This document shows positions 1-10,056 of a stretch of DNA of 64,000 bases, piece after piece (within the stretch, counting starts at the first letter, position 1; every line of letters begins with the position of its first letter). The translations under genes were made by a program, and so were the position numbers. This DNA comes from Diplolepis rosae. Lineage: Eukaryota; Arthropoda; Insecta; Hymenoptera; Diplolepididae. The DNA lies in the NCBI GenBank assembly GCA_030998225.1, contig JAPYXD010000161.1:186001-250000 (forward strand). Direction: 5' to 3'. The notes under the pieces are model-generated. The model was not told where the DNA came from. It saw only the letters and a program-made list of their open reading frames with translations, and ran no database searches.

Positions 1-427
1 AGAAAAAAAGCTGTGCTATTTCAAAGCCGTGTGTCATGTCAGAATGCGCGGAGCGCGCTAGCACGCAGCGATTGTGCGGCGCGGCAGCAACTATCGATGA
101 GATTGGAATACGGGTTTAATATATTAAATCAAAATCAAAACCATTGGAATATTTAAACAAAATTTCATTTATTCATTCACATCTAATATAAGATCTTGAT
201 TTGCACACGTATTGTTACAACTGCAAACATCACAGCACTTCAAATTATTTTTTTTACATGGGCAAACGTCCGTTTTACAGGCATTTTTACCAGCACAAGA
301 ACAAAAGTACTCTTGCAATAGTTGTAATAAATCGCATTTTAAACTCATTGGTCGCGCTGCGTGCTAGCGCGCTCCGTGCATTCTGAAGCGACACACGACT
401 TTGAAATAGCACAGTTTTTTTTTCTTT
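1..427. mobile_element. Short TIR DNA element with Cys-rich coding remnant
   Basis: Inverted ends of about 60 bp: CTGTGCTATTTCAAAG near position 11 recurs inverted at about 400-414, and both arms continue with GGAGCGCGCTAGCACGCAGCG-like sequence. A poly-A/poly-T tract lies just outside each arm. The interior codes on the minus strand for a 60-residue Cys-rich tail. It looks like a deletion derivative of a larger DNA transposon. The superfamily is unknown, and the left flank is cut by the window edge, so no target duplication can be read. Confidence 0.65.
169..348 (-). CDS. Cys-rich C-terminal fragment inside TIR element
   Basis: A 60-codon minus-strand reading frame from ATG at 348 to TAA at 169. 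It carries about a dozen Cys residues in tight spacing, including FCSC, a C-x4-CPC step, KCC and CSCNNTC. This resembles the CXC-like cysteine-rich tails seen at the C-termini of some insect transposon-encoded proteins. The frame starts just inside one terminal repeat and stops near the other, so it is probably the 3' end of a deleted transposase gene, with the ATG fortuitous. Zinc binding is inferred from Cys spacing only. Confidence 0.5.
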   Translation of the reverse strand: MSLKCDLLQLLQEYFCSCAGKNACKTDVCPCKKNNLKCCDVCSCNNTCANQDLILDVNE

Positions 428-1221
428 TTGATATTTTGAGCTGAAATTTGTCCAAAAATTCCTTTATGTATTATATTTTAATACTCAATAATTAGTTATT
501 GGAAATTCGAAACTTCGTCACTCAACTTTTACGATTGTATGACTAAACTCGGAATTCGTAGTAGTACACATTTGAAAATTTACCGAGCGAGTAATAATTG
601 ACGCAGAATGATCGGAGTGGTCTTGTTATTTAGCGCCTTAGTTGTACAATAACCAGAAAAAATTTCATGAAGATATATTAATAATCGTCTGAAATATAGC
701 GAGAGTAACATTGAAAAACCTAAAATTCATTTTTTTCCATTTTCTGCTAAATTACCGTTTTTTTCAATGCTCCACCTATTTTATCGAAAAAACAATTTCA
801 GATTCGTATCCAGCGACCTCGAAAACATAAAGAAAAAGTAGTTTTAGCGACTAGGACTGCGTGGTCACATACTGCTATTTCTAAGCGTCTTTTTGGGGGT
901 GTCCCGCTCGCCTATTTTAATGCAAGCCTTCTTACCGGGATTGATTGTTTCACCCTCACTTTTGTGGCGCACCACAATACTCGTTAGCGGTTCATGTTTT
1001 TAGGACTAATGGGGGAAATGAAGATGTCTTAATAAACATAAAGTATTGTTTGATTTGATAAAATTGACTAAACAACCTGGCCATAAAACTTGTGGACTTA
1101 CTTAATACCTGATTTGAATAATAAAATGAAGAAATTAAGCGAACTTGTCCAAAATAAAATCATCATGTGTAGATTCCTCGAATTTGTAAGTGATTAAATT
1201 ATACTCCACATCTGATTAAAA
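428..1221. other. Intergenic, no gene recognised
   Basis: AT-rich sequence without a convincing coding frame. The phrase around 805-830 (CAGCGACCTCGAAAA) recurs near 59381, inside the foldback element beside gene X copy 2, so a relic of that repeat is likely here. Confidence 0.5.
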
Positions 1222-1247
1222 TAACCACATTTTGATAACCTCTTTAA

Positions 1248-1791
1248 ATTCTTTGTGGGGTTGGTTTTGCTATGGATTATCGTACTAGCATGAGTTTTCG
1301 AGCTTGGTCTGTACATGGTTGGCTTCCTATATCATAGGGTTTTGTGATTTCATACTTCTTTGAAGATCCTAATGTTTGGGTGGTAGGAAGAAGTTTTACT
1401 TTATATTAATATAATTTAAATTTCAGTACTTTTCACTCTATCACATTTAATTTTTACTTTTATTAGAGACCTAAATACATTTTTAACTGTTTTGCTCTTC
1501 TTTAGGAATTTATCTTGCTTGTGACCTTTATTAGCCTGATGTTGATGGGAGCACTTTGATATAAAAGAAGCGTAGACACATTCTTATTACCGTTTATACT
1601 GGGTACGATTTTTCCAATGTAATTGAAAATCATGAATTCTAAAAATTTAGACACTTTTTAGCAATAATATTATAATCCCAGTTTGAATATATTTTCATTA
1701 AGATGCAATAATTTTTTATTTTTTCCAAGCAGCAATTCTTATGATCGTCGACGCATTCTCGTCATGCGGTATAAAACTTAGCTTAATTTGA
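1248..1791 (+). pseudogene. Gene X copy 1, degenerate membrane protein 3' exons
   Basis: Three segments match gene X copy 2 at 59.6-61.6 kb nearly base for base: 1248-1382, 1506-1602 and 1733-1791. The acceptor of the first segment reads TTTAA where copy 2 has TTTAG. A TAG falls in the first segment after the HGWLPIS residues, and a TGA replaces the Trp codon of GGFWYK in the second. Splice donors at 1383 and 1603 and the acceptor at 1732 remain. The last segment ends in TGA at 1789. With two stops and a lost acceptor this copy cannot make the full protein. The encoded protein would be a multi-pass membrane protein of unknown function; no upstream exons were found. Confidence 0.7.
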
Positions 1792-2274
1792 AGAATTTCT
1801 TTTTGTATACCTATAACTCCTATAGAAACTATATTGAAATGTTTTTTTTATCATGAAACGAAAGAACTTCATAAAAATTGCAAATGTTGAAAATGGAATA
1901 TCCTAAAATAACTTCAAATGAAAATAGGTATTAATTTCCAAAATAAATAATGAAAGAAATGTAAATTTTAAAATTATCTAAAATTATATTTTTTTATCTT
2001 CACTGAAGACTTAATTAAAGTTAAAATAAATCATTTTGCAACTTTAAAACTTCACATCATGAGAGGTCTAGTCTAGTCCTTCATTTTTTTTCGATAAGAA
2101 GAGTCATGTCAATTATTATTCTATTAGACATAATTTATTGAATTATGAAATACTTTTGATAGGTTACTCGATCCATCTGATACATGCGTGTAATCAAGAG
2201 TGATGAATAATTAGTTATATGTAAAAAAAATACTCTTTTAATTGAAAGCTATGTTAAGTTTTTATTATACAAAG
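1792..2274. other. Duplicated intergenic sequence
   Basis: No gene. From about 1800 to 2055 it matches 62150-62420 (shared tract beginning ACCTATAACTCCT). Copy 2 has roughly 500 extra bases between its gene X stop and this tract. From 2060 to 2274 I see no partner in the window. Confidence 0.6.
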
Positions 2275-2398
2275 AGTCTCGTTCTTGTAACGTATAACGT
2301 ATAACGTATAACGTTTCTTGTGCTTGTTGACAGCACACGTTCAGAGTTTTTCGCAAAAATTTCGCGTTTATTATTGAGTGAAAATTTGGTATTTCATC

Positions 2399-3178
2399 AT
2401 GGGAAAGCGATCGCAGGAGGAGCAGCTTCTTCATCACGAGAGAAAAGCGGTGAAAGTGCGCCAGCACTGAGAAAACTGGAGTGTCAAACTTTGAGTGTCA
2501 AAATTTAGATAGTCAGTCTGAACTTCTAGATAGTACAACACTCTTTCCGAAATTTTTTCTTTTTGGTCAGGGAGACACTCATTTGATATTCTGCTTAACT
2601 GGTACCAGAGTGTCAGAATCACTATAAAGAGTGTCGATTGGTGAAATACGACCAAAATTGTAAAGTCACGTGGGTTCGCCTATTTTTCCTCCAATATCAC
2701 CAGCGTGGACTCTAACCTCATTGCCGGTTTCGCGTCCTTTACGTGTTAAAGTGTCACGAGGGATATTTTTGACAACTAATTGGTGAGTACCTATTTCACT
2801 TGCTATAATAATATAATAATTGTGAAAGCTTAAATGTAATAGTTTTGAGGTTAGCCATAGAGGTAGAATATAGTCTGTTTTTCCCTCTTCGATAATCTAT
2901 TTTTCTCTCTGCGATGATCAACTTTTCCCTCTAAAGTATTCAAGTTGACCATCTTATATTCACAATTCACAGGTAATAAGTTACACTATCTAGAAGGCTG
3001 TCCTATAGTTTAAGCTCAAATATAGTCTGCTTCACCCTCCAAATGTTTAGGTTGACACTCCAGTTTTCTCAGTGAGGAGATCAAAAAACTGTCTAAACAA
3101 GAAATTGCGCTGCACAATCACAAGGAGGCCCAAACTGCGTGGTTACGATTGCACAAGTCCATGCAGACGCTACACCAG
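2399..3178 (+). pseudogene. DIRS gag-like ORF, N-terminal part
   Basis: ATG at 2399 opens a charged, helix-prone frame (starting MGKRSQEEQLLHHERK) that reaches the CAG codon at 2462-2464, where a 610-bp DNA element is inserted. The frame resumes at 3077 with EIKKLSKQEIALHNHKE and runs to about 3178. Removing the insert and one copy of its AG duplication joins the halves in phase. The composition (Glu, Lys, Gln, His) suggests a coiled coil. After 3178 the frame runs into repeats and stops. The assignment to gag rests on position ahead of the polymerase region. Confidence 0.6.
2465..3074. mobile_element. CAC...GTG MITE, family A copy 1
   Basis: A 610-bp element with near-perfect terminal inverted repeats (CACTGAGAAAACTGGAGTGT, inverted at the right end), flanked by AG on both sides (2463-2464, 3075-3076). 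It interrupts a DIRS gag reading frame that is restored without it. A second copy of the same length lies at 43516-44126. No coding capacity. Ends of the form CACTG with a 2-bp duplication resemble the CACTA/EnSpm superfamily; that assignment is inference. Confidence 0.85.
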
Positions 3179-3416
3179 GTGAGAAAATTACGGATTTCGT
3201 CGGGCCAAGGAAAAGGTAAAAAAAAAATTGGCGGTGAACCCTCACGAGAGGGGGGACAGACCATACTGTCGTTGGTGAGCCCCCACGAGAGGGGTGACAT
3301 ACCACACCCAGATATCAGGCCGCGAGCCTCTACGTGAGGGAGGACAGGTGGTACAATTGCCTCTATTTAACGACTTTTTAAATCACGGTTTATAATATAC
3401 TATATACCTGCATATA
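3179..3416 (+). other. Non-coding part of DIRS element
   Basis: Holds two imperfect copies of a motif like CACGAGAGGGG (about 3242 and 3285) and a third relative at about 3332. No conserved protein was recognised. It separates the two gag-like segments. Confidence 0.4.
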
Positions 3417-3776
3417 AAGGGTTTCCCAATAAGGGTGATATGTTTTGAAATTGAAAAAAACACTGAATATTCATTCGGAATTGATCGAAATCTTTTTTAT
3501 TATATTGGATATTCTATGCCATTTATGATTTAAACAATATATCGGCCAAATGTCCCCCGAGACTTGAGCCAAAAATGCGCCTCATCAGAAAAGATGATTT
3601 TTTGATGAAAATTGGGATCATTTTCAATTGATTCCAAACGTTGTGGAAGCGTGAAACTACTCATGATTAAATGGCAAACCTTACTGATCACAACTGACAG
3701 CAGACGTCAAAAATTTCAGTTCAAATCAGCCCGATAGGGACATTCAAAATCATATCACCCCTATTGGGAAACCCTT
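3417..3776. mobile_element. TA-flanked MITE derived from IS630-type transposon
   Basis: A 360-bp element with inverted ends AAGGGTTTCCCAATA and TA on both sides (3415-3416, 3777-3778). The minus strand over about 3540-3640 still codes for a transposase piece with the motif IIFSDEAHFWL, the region of the first catalytic Asp in a group of IS630/Tc1-related insect transposases. It is therefore an internal deletion derivative. A fragment of the same terminal sequence stands alone at about 20245-20272. Confidence 0.8.
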
Positions 3777-3797
3777 TATGTTGTTTTTTAACGTATC

Positions 3798-4431
3798 ATG
3801 CACGTTTCAGACAAAAACACCCCAGCAGTAGATCATGAAGAGGTGGTCGAGGCAGAGGTCGATGAAATCGAACGCCAGGGTAGTGACTTCTCATCCGTGT
3901 CAGACGAGATGGCCGGAGATGTGGTTACTCTGGTGATTTTGGACGAGATTCCTCAGCTCACAAAGGCGCGCACAAACTCCCTGCACCCAGATATTGCAGC
4001 GAGACTCCATATATGGATCCCATAACAGCATCGGTTCGGCGATCTCGGCCTTGGGTCAAGTCCTGACTACTTCCCTTACAGGTCATGAGGAAGTGGATAA
4101 GAAAGAAATCTTTACGTCTCTGTGGTATGCGAGCAAACTTCTTGCTGACCTTTTTTGTCAGTAGTCCACTTCTCGCAGGGCGTTTATTCTTCCGGAAGTG
4201 CCCGACAAAATGACGAAAAAGGCGATGCAGGAGACAAAACCAAAACGTCTTTTTTTCGGCGACGATTTGGGCGAGAAATTAAGAGCCACAAGAGTCATCC
4301 TCAAGACTGGCCAAGAATTCATCGCGCCGAAACCGGAAAATCTACTCCAACCTTCAAATTCGGGAAACTCCAAGGCCTTGACGCGCAACCAAAGTCCCAA
4401 CGACCGCAACCGTCAGCGGCTTCGAGACTGA
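3798..4431 (+). pseudogene. DIRS gag-like ORF, second part
   Basis: An acidic segment (3798-4023) and, after a stop and a frameshift near 4160, a segment ending at 4431. The later part has the pattern SRRAFILPEVPDK followed by KRLFFGDDLGEKLR, typical of the gag-like ORF that precedes the polymerase in DIRS elements. It overlaps the start of the reverse transcriptase frame, as is usual in this group. One frameshift and at least one stop make it non-functional. Confidence 0.6.
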
Positions 4432-5753
4432 GCGAGCCGGGACCCGATCAACTTCTGGCGCAGGTTTTAAGGGTAGGAGTCACGGCTGGCCGTTTGAAGT
4501 ATTTTTTACCAGCTTGGGAGAGGTTAACATGGAACAAGTTTATCCTGAACTGTATTAGGGGATACAAATTGTCCTTTATTAACGAGCCAGTCCAAACCTC
4601 GGTCCCTACAGCTCCAGTCCTCAAAAAGTCACAGTCCTTGGGGGATGTGAGGGAGACAATAGTTAACCTTTTTAAAATTGGAGCTGTCAGAGTGTGTTCT
4701 CCCACGCAGGACCAATTTTTACCCTCTTATTTATTAGTCAAAAAATTCAATGGTTCCTTTAGATTCATGCTGAACCTCAAGAAGTTAAATGAATTTATTG
4801 TGGTGAACCACTTTAAAATGGAAGATGGTCGCACAGCTACTAGATTAATGTGTCTATGAGATTTTTTCATGAGTATTGATCTTGAAAATGCTTATTTCCT
4901 CGTTTCCACTCACCCCTCGTGTGGCAAGTTTCCTAGATTTATATTCAAGGGTTCGCTTTTCGAATTTGCATGCTTGCATTTTGGTCTTAATGTGGCTGCT
5001 TTGATTTTTACAAAAATCATGAAGCCTGTGGTTAGTTAATTAAGAAAAGAGGGCTACCGATCTGTAATTTATTTAGATGACATATTTGTTATAAGGGCTT
5101 CTGATTTTGAATGCAACCAAAACACTCAGACAACCATACGTTTACTCGAGGAACTTGGTTTTATTATAAATAGAGGAAAAAGCAATATTTTGCACTGTAC
5201 AGGGGAAAAATTTTTAGGTGTGATTTATGATTCTCAAAAAATGGTACTTGAACTGCCGCAGGTTAAAAAAGAGAAAATGCTCCACCTTCTAAACAGTTTC
5301 TCGGCTTTGGAAAATTGCACAATACGTCAGTGGGCGAGTTTTGTGGGTTTTATTAGCTCGTGCTGTGTCGCCGTCCAATATGGAAGGTTATATACAAAGA
5401 ATGTCGAGCTAATAAAATCCTCGCCCCTTCAAAAGAATGGAGGGTATTTTGGGGCTCGTATGAACTTGCCCAGTTCGTTGAGGGAAGATTACGAGTAGTG
5501 GAGGAATAACATTTTGGAAGCCATAAACCCAATACAACAAAAATTTGTCCGGGAAATTTTTTCAGACGCGTCAGCAACGGACGGGGGCGCTACATGGGGC
5601 AAAAATAGGGCGTGTGGGTTCTGGAAAGAATATGAGAAAGAATTTCACATCAATCACTTGGAGTTAATAGCCCTGTTCATGGCCTTGAAGCGTTTTGCAG
5701 AAGATCTTACAGATTGCGAAGTCCTTTTTCGAGTAGACAACACGACAGCAGTA
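4430..5753 (+). pseudogene. DIRS reverse transcriptase and RNase H, part
   Basis: The frame ending at 4859 includes AGRLKYFLPAWERLT and the RT region FRFMLNLKKLNEF. In another frame, 4865-5190 encodes SIDLENAYFLV (RT motif with the catalytic Asp) and VIYLDDIFVI, the YLDD active site. 5190-5498 is the thumb/connection. 5514-5751 is RNase H, with FSDASATDGGATWG, HINHLELIAL and RVDNTTAV. At least two stops (about 4857, 5037) and frameshifts break the gene. The DNTTAV codons are directly interrupted by the element at 5754; the frame continues at 7371. Confidence 0.8.
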
Positions 5754-7368
5754 CCCGAGTGGAACTATTGATTCTCTTTTGCTTTTCTTGATACTCTCTT
5801 GATTCTCTTTTGCTTCTCTTGATACTCTCTTGATTCTCTTTTGCTTTTCTTGATACTCTTTTGATTCTCTTTAGCTTCTCTTTATACTCTCTTGATTCTC
5901 TTTTGCTTCTCTTGATACTCTTTCGATTCTTTTTTGCTTCTCTTGATACTTCTCTTGATTTAATGAAAGTACATTTAAAGGACTACGGCGCAATTACCAA
6001 GGCGATTCAGTAGCGCTCGAATCGTCCGAGAGAGCAGACGTGAGTCATAATGAGTTCTGTGTACGCGAAACGTTTTGAAGCGGTCTTCTTGTGTACCCAT
6101 CCAAAGGGACCACTTATGTCCTATACAGCCGCTGCTAAATACATCAAAAAGTCGAAATCGTTCGTGAAGAAGTGGGTTGAGCGTTATGAAGCCAATAAAA
6201 AACACCCCGTTAAGGTCCATGTTTGGGGATGCTTCTCATAGCGCGGTTTCGGGTGTTTAGAGCTCTTCACCGAGAACTTGAATGCTCAGAAAATGCTCCA
6301 AATATAAGAACGTGGTCTTCTAAGGTCTGCTACAAAGATGATTGGAGCCGGTACGGCCGATTAGTTCTTACAAGAAAATAACGATCCGAAACATCGAAGC
6401 CGTCTCTGCACCGCCTGGAAAACAGAAAAGGGCATCACAACTTTGTACTAGCCATCACAGTCCCCCGATGCGAATCCAATCGAAAATGTCTGGAGTGTTT
6501 CAAAGAGGAAGCTTGCGGGAAAACGTGTGTTCACCCTGAAGCAGCTCTCGCAAAAAATCAGGGAGATATGGCAAGAATTACCAACGGACTACGCTGAAAA
6601 ATTAGTGGAAAGCATGCCGAAAAGGTGCCAGGCCATTCTGGACAACGATGGGGACTGGACTATCTATTAGATAGTAGCGCCGTAGTCCTTCGAGAGTACT
6701 TTTATTTTGAAAAAAAACGTTTTAAAATCTCTAATAGTTTTCGAAAAATCTAGGACTCGCTCTTGTTGAACCCTTTTCATTCTAGTACTTGAGGGTATGT
6801 GATGCGTAATGACGTCACAAATGACCAACCATTTTATATTATTTATATTCATCGGGTTGATTAGGACAGAAATGTAAATATAATCATGAAATTGCAGGCA
6901 ACAATGAGGAATCCATTAAAAAATCAATCTCCGGTACCATTTGGATTTTTATTTCGAAAAATAAAATTTTTCAAAATTAATGTTTTCAAAACAAAATTCG
7001 ACATGTACCAGACATTAATACTTTGATACATTCCTCATTATTTTCCAAAAGTCTGGTACTATATTTTCGTTTCTCTCTTAATCAACACTATAAATATAAA
7101 TAATAATAAACCGTTGCTAATTCCTGACGTCATTAGGAATTATATACTTTTATCAATGGAGAATCATAGAGGATGTAAGGAGAATCTTCGTTGCTACTCT
7201 ATAAGATCCTCCAAGGTGCAGAAACGGAAATATCTGCAGGAGAAGAGCACCAACAGAGGATCAAAATTACATTGATTTAAACAGCTAATACGCCTCTTTT
7301 GATTCTCTTAAGTCCTCGAAAATGGAGCATCTTAGAGAATCAATAGAGAATCAATAGTTCGACTCGGG
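5754..7368. mobile_element. TIR element with subterminal repeats, TA duplication
   Basis: A 1615-bp insertion with inverted ends CCCGAGTGGAACTATTGATT (left) and CCCGAGTCGAACTATTGATT (right, inverted), flanked by TA at 5752-5753 and 7369-7370. Removing it and one TA joins the RNase H codons in phase (DNTTAV then AYVNKISLQY). Just inside the left end (about 5764-5955) are repeated GATTCTCTTTTGCTTCTCTT-type units, and inverted counterparts occur near 7295-7355. It carries no transposase of its own; the interior holds a truncated Tc1 copy. The superfamily is uncertain. Confidence 0.85.
5959..6771 (+). mobile_element. Truncated Tc1-like transposon copy 1
   Basis: Homologous to the complete-ended copy at 9107-9920 but inverted relative to it. 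The left terminal repeat is missing (homology begins with TTAATGAAAGTACATT) and the last six bases of the right end are gone (stops at TTGTTGAAC). The transposase remnant starts with MSSVYAK at 6050, includes the helix-turn-helix region (AAAKYIKKSKSFVKKWVERY), then jumps by internal deletion to VHVWGCFS, and ends with DPKHRSRLCTAW and PDANPIENVWSV blocks in a frame with several stops. Nested within the element 5754-7368. Confidence 0.8.
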
Positions 7369-7370
7369 TA

Positions 7371-8556
7371 GCGTACGTTAACAAAATCTCATTGCAATAC
7401 TAAGTGTAAAAAGTTTTATTCGCGCTACAACGACCCGGAAGCGGAAGCAATTGATGCTTTCACAAAAGATTGGAAGAATGAAAACTTCTTTTACGCTTTT
7501 TCCCCATTCTCCTTGATCCTAAGATGCTTACAAAAAATTATTTCTAATCAGTCTACCAGAATTTCAGTGGTACCAAACTGGCAGAACCAACTCTGGTTCT
7601 CTTTATTCCAAAAATTGGCTGGGCCCGACGTCATTCATTTTAAACCATCCCCTAACCTTCTGTTGTCTCCTTGCCGGTCAGTCCACCATCCCTTAGCGAA
7701 GAACCTCAGTTTGCTTGCCGCAAAGTGCTCATGGAGGCGCTATTAAGAGCAGATACGCCAAGGGAGGCCGTAGAAATCTCAATAGCGTCATGGGCCGACT
7801 CTACACTACGTCAATACACGGCGCCATTGAGAAATGGTTAAACTTCTGCTCAATTAAAAAGCTGAATCCCCTCTCTTCAATTGAAAACGGCCTAATTGGT
7901 TTTTTTTTTCAGAAAAATTTAAGGAGGGCGCCAGCTATGGTACATTAAATTCGGCTAGGTCAGCTGTTGCAGCTCTGGCAACAAATAGTTTAACTCATGG
8001 TAAATCGGTGTCGATATTTATGAAGGGGGCATTTAAGCTTCGTCCGTCAAGGCCGAAGTATGACAAGACATGGGATATAGGCGCAGTTTTGTCGGTATTA
8101 AAAGCTTGGGTCCCCTTGGAGGGTTTAAATCTTGTTGAATTGATTAAGAAATTGGTCAATCTACTTGCAATTGGGTCAGCACACCGCGTGCAGACTTTTA
8201 CGGCAATAAAACTTGCAAACGTAAAACACTCTCCAAGGGGATATGAGCTTGAGGTCGCTGACATACTGAAAATTTCTCGTCCTGATGCATTTCAGCCCCT
8301 CATTCTCCTTCCTTACCTAAAAGAAAATCCTGGCCTTTGCGTGGCTAGCACACTCGACGTCTACATCGAAAGAACAGCTCCTCTTAGGGGCGGCTGTAAT
8401 ACATTGCTTATTACTCCTAAAAAACCCCATGGACCCGCGTTAGTGGATTCAATTAGTCTTTGGATAAGAGCAACCTTGGCTAAATGCGGTATTATAACAT
8501 TACAACAGGGATATTTTATTGAGCCAGGACCCACCCCTGAAATTTTGTTCAATTGA
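7371..8556 (+). pseudogene. DIRS RNase H end and tyrosine recombinase
   Basis: RNase H resumes at 7371 and runs into a spacer (7500-7800). The recombinase N-terminal domain follows in pieces (SIHGAIEKWLNFC; then a frameshift near 7930). The frame 8008-8556 carries the catalytic half: GSAHRVQTFTAIKL, which matches the R-x(4-6)-K/L environment of the first Arg in DIRS recombinases, followed by VASTLDVYIERTAPLRG and a C-terminal block. Known role of the family: integration of circular cDNA by a tyrosine recombinase instead of a DDE integrase. The frameshifts show this copy is dead. Confidence 0.75.
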
Positions 8557-8762
8557 GTTAACTCTTGTAAATTTAGTTAATCATAAATTAAAATACGGTG
8601 TATCTACGACATAGTCGTATATACTGCTCATTGTACCTGGCAAAAAGTTCTTAGATTTAATTTGTTTTAGGATATCATCGTTTGGAATAAAACCGTTGAG
8701 AAAGTGAAATTGTAGAATGTCACTCTAAAAGTCTACACGTGTGATCGCGAAGAACGAGACTG

Positions 8763-10056
8763 CACTTGAAAAAAAAACATGGTGAAATCAACGAGAAGGA
8801 GTCCCGTCGCCAATTTCACGTTGGCGTAGCGTTGCTTTCCCGGTGAATCACTGGTGCTATTCAACGTTGCACTGACGGTAGAGCCAACGTAAAATCACCC
8901 AAAAATGATCAGCTTTGGCAATACTCGCGATTGTTCTTTTCAGTTCTTTTGTTTTCCTAATAAATGTTTTCCTAATTGTATATTGGTATTTAAAAGCAAA
9001 GCACTGCCAATTTCATTATGGATATAATATTGCGTCATCGTGTAATATTTTCAAATCACACGGGTTCCACCGTTAACATTTCTGGTGAATTCACGAGGCT
9101 GACATACAGTCTGTTCAACAAGAGCGAGTCCTCGATTTTTCGAAAATTATTAGAGATTTTAAAACGTTTTTAAAACCTTTTCGACATGCTTTCCACTAAT
9201 TTTTCAGCGTATTCGGTTGGTAATTCTTGCCATATCTTCCTGATTTTTTGCGAGAGCTGCTTCAGGGTGAACACACGTTATCCCGCAAGCTTCCTTTTTA
9301 AAACACTCCAGACATTTTCGATTGGATTCGCATCGGGGGAATGTGATGGCCAGTCCAAAGTTGTGATGCCATTTTCAGTTTTCCAGGCGGTGCAGAGACG
9401 GCTTCGATGTTTCGGGTCGTTATCTTCTTGTAAGATCCAATCGGCCGTATCTGCTACAAACATCTTTGTAGCAGAGCTTAGAAGACCACGTTCATATATT
9501 TGGAGCATTTTCTGAGCATTCAAGTTCTCGGTGAAGAACTCTAAACACCCAAAACCGCGCCGTGAGAAGCATCCCCAAACATTTGCCTCTTTCAGGCAGA
9601 TCGTCGACTGTTTTATTGGCTTTATAACGCTCAACCCACTTCTTCACGAAAGATTTTGACTTTTTGATGTATTTAGCAGCGGCTGTATTGGACATAAGTG
9701 GTCCCTTTGAGTGGGTACACAAGAAGACCGCTTTAAAACTTTTCGCGTACACAGAACTCATTATGACTCACGTCTGCTCTCTCGGACGATTCGAGCGCTA
9801 CTGAATCGCCTTGGTAATTGCGCCGTAGTCCTTTGAATGTACTTTCATTAAAAAAAAAAAAGTTCAAAAATATCTAATAGTTTTCGAAAAATTGAAAACT
9901 CGCTCTTGTTGAACAGACTGTAGCTGGATTAACGTGAGTTTTCAACGCTACATTGGCAGTGGCAGCACGTTAACCTAACGTTGTAAAGGCGCCGATGCTC
10001 ATTCCCGTCAATGCAATGGGATTTTCCGTATAACCTGACGGTTTTTTTTCCCAGTG
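8763..10056. mobile_element. CAC...GTG element, family C
   Basis: Ends CACTTGAAAAAAAAAC (left) and CACTGGGAAAAAAAAC (right, inverted), flanked by TG at 8761-8762 and 10057-10058. It abuts the right terminus of the DIRS element. The interior is non-coding apart from a nested Tc1 copy (9107-9920), so the element proper is about 480 bp. Internal GGTGAATCAC/CGTTG motifs occur on both sides of the nested copy. Confidence 0.7.
9107..9920 (-). mobile_element. Tc1-like transposon copy 2 with complete ends
   Basis: An 814-bp element with inverted ends CAGTCTGTTCAACAAGAGCG and TA on each side (9105-9106, 9921-9922). On the minus strand it encodes a Tc1-family transposase start (MSSVYAKSFKAV, 9761) and C-terminal blocks (ANVWGCFSRRGFG, NDPKHRS, WPSHSPDANPIENVWSV). 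The central part with the first catalytic Asp is deleted between DDLPERG and NVWGCFS, and the join shifts the frame. The final glutamate region (NPIE) survives. It is thus a non-autonomous derivative with a different deletion breakpoint from copy 1. Confidence 0.88.

Larger units (their letters stand above)
2275..8761 (+). mobile_element. DIRS-like tyrosine-recombinase retroelement, interrupted
   Basis: In order along the plus strand: gag-like coiled N-terminus, second gag-like segment, reverse transcriptase, RNase H and tyrosine recombinase, which is the DIRS plan. The proposed ends are inverted (AGTCTCGTTCTT at 2275 against AAGAACGAGACT at 8749-8760), as expected for DIRS-type inverted termini. 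No target duplication is expected for this class and none is visible. Three DNA elements are nested inside (2465-3074, 3417-3776, 5754-7368). Without them the element would be about 3.9 kb, somewhat short, so deletions are likely. Frameshifts and stops make it inactive. The ends are less certain than the class. Confidence 0.75.

Noticed and set aside
3178..3811. Possible spliceosomal intron in the DIRS gag (CAG|GTGAGA at 3178 to TTTCAG at 3810)
   Set aside because: Upstream exon would end in phase 0 but the downstream frame at 3810 needs phase 1, and a MITE lies inside. A frameshift relic is as likely.
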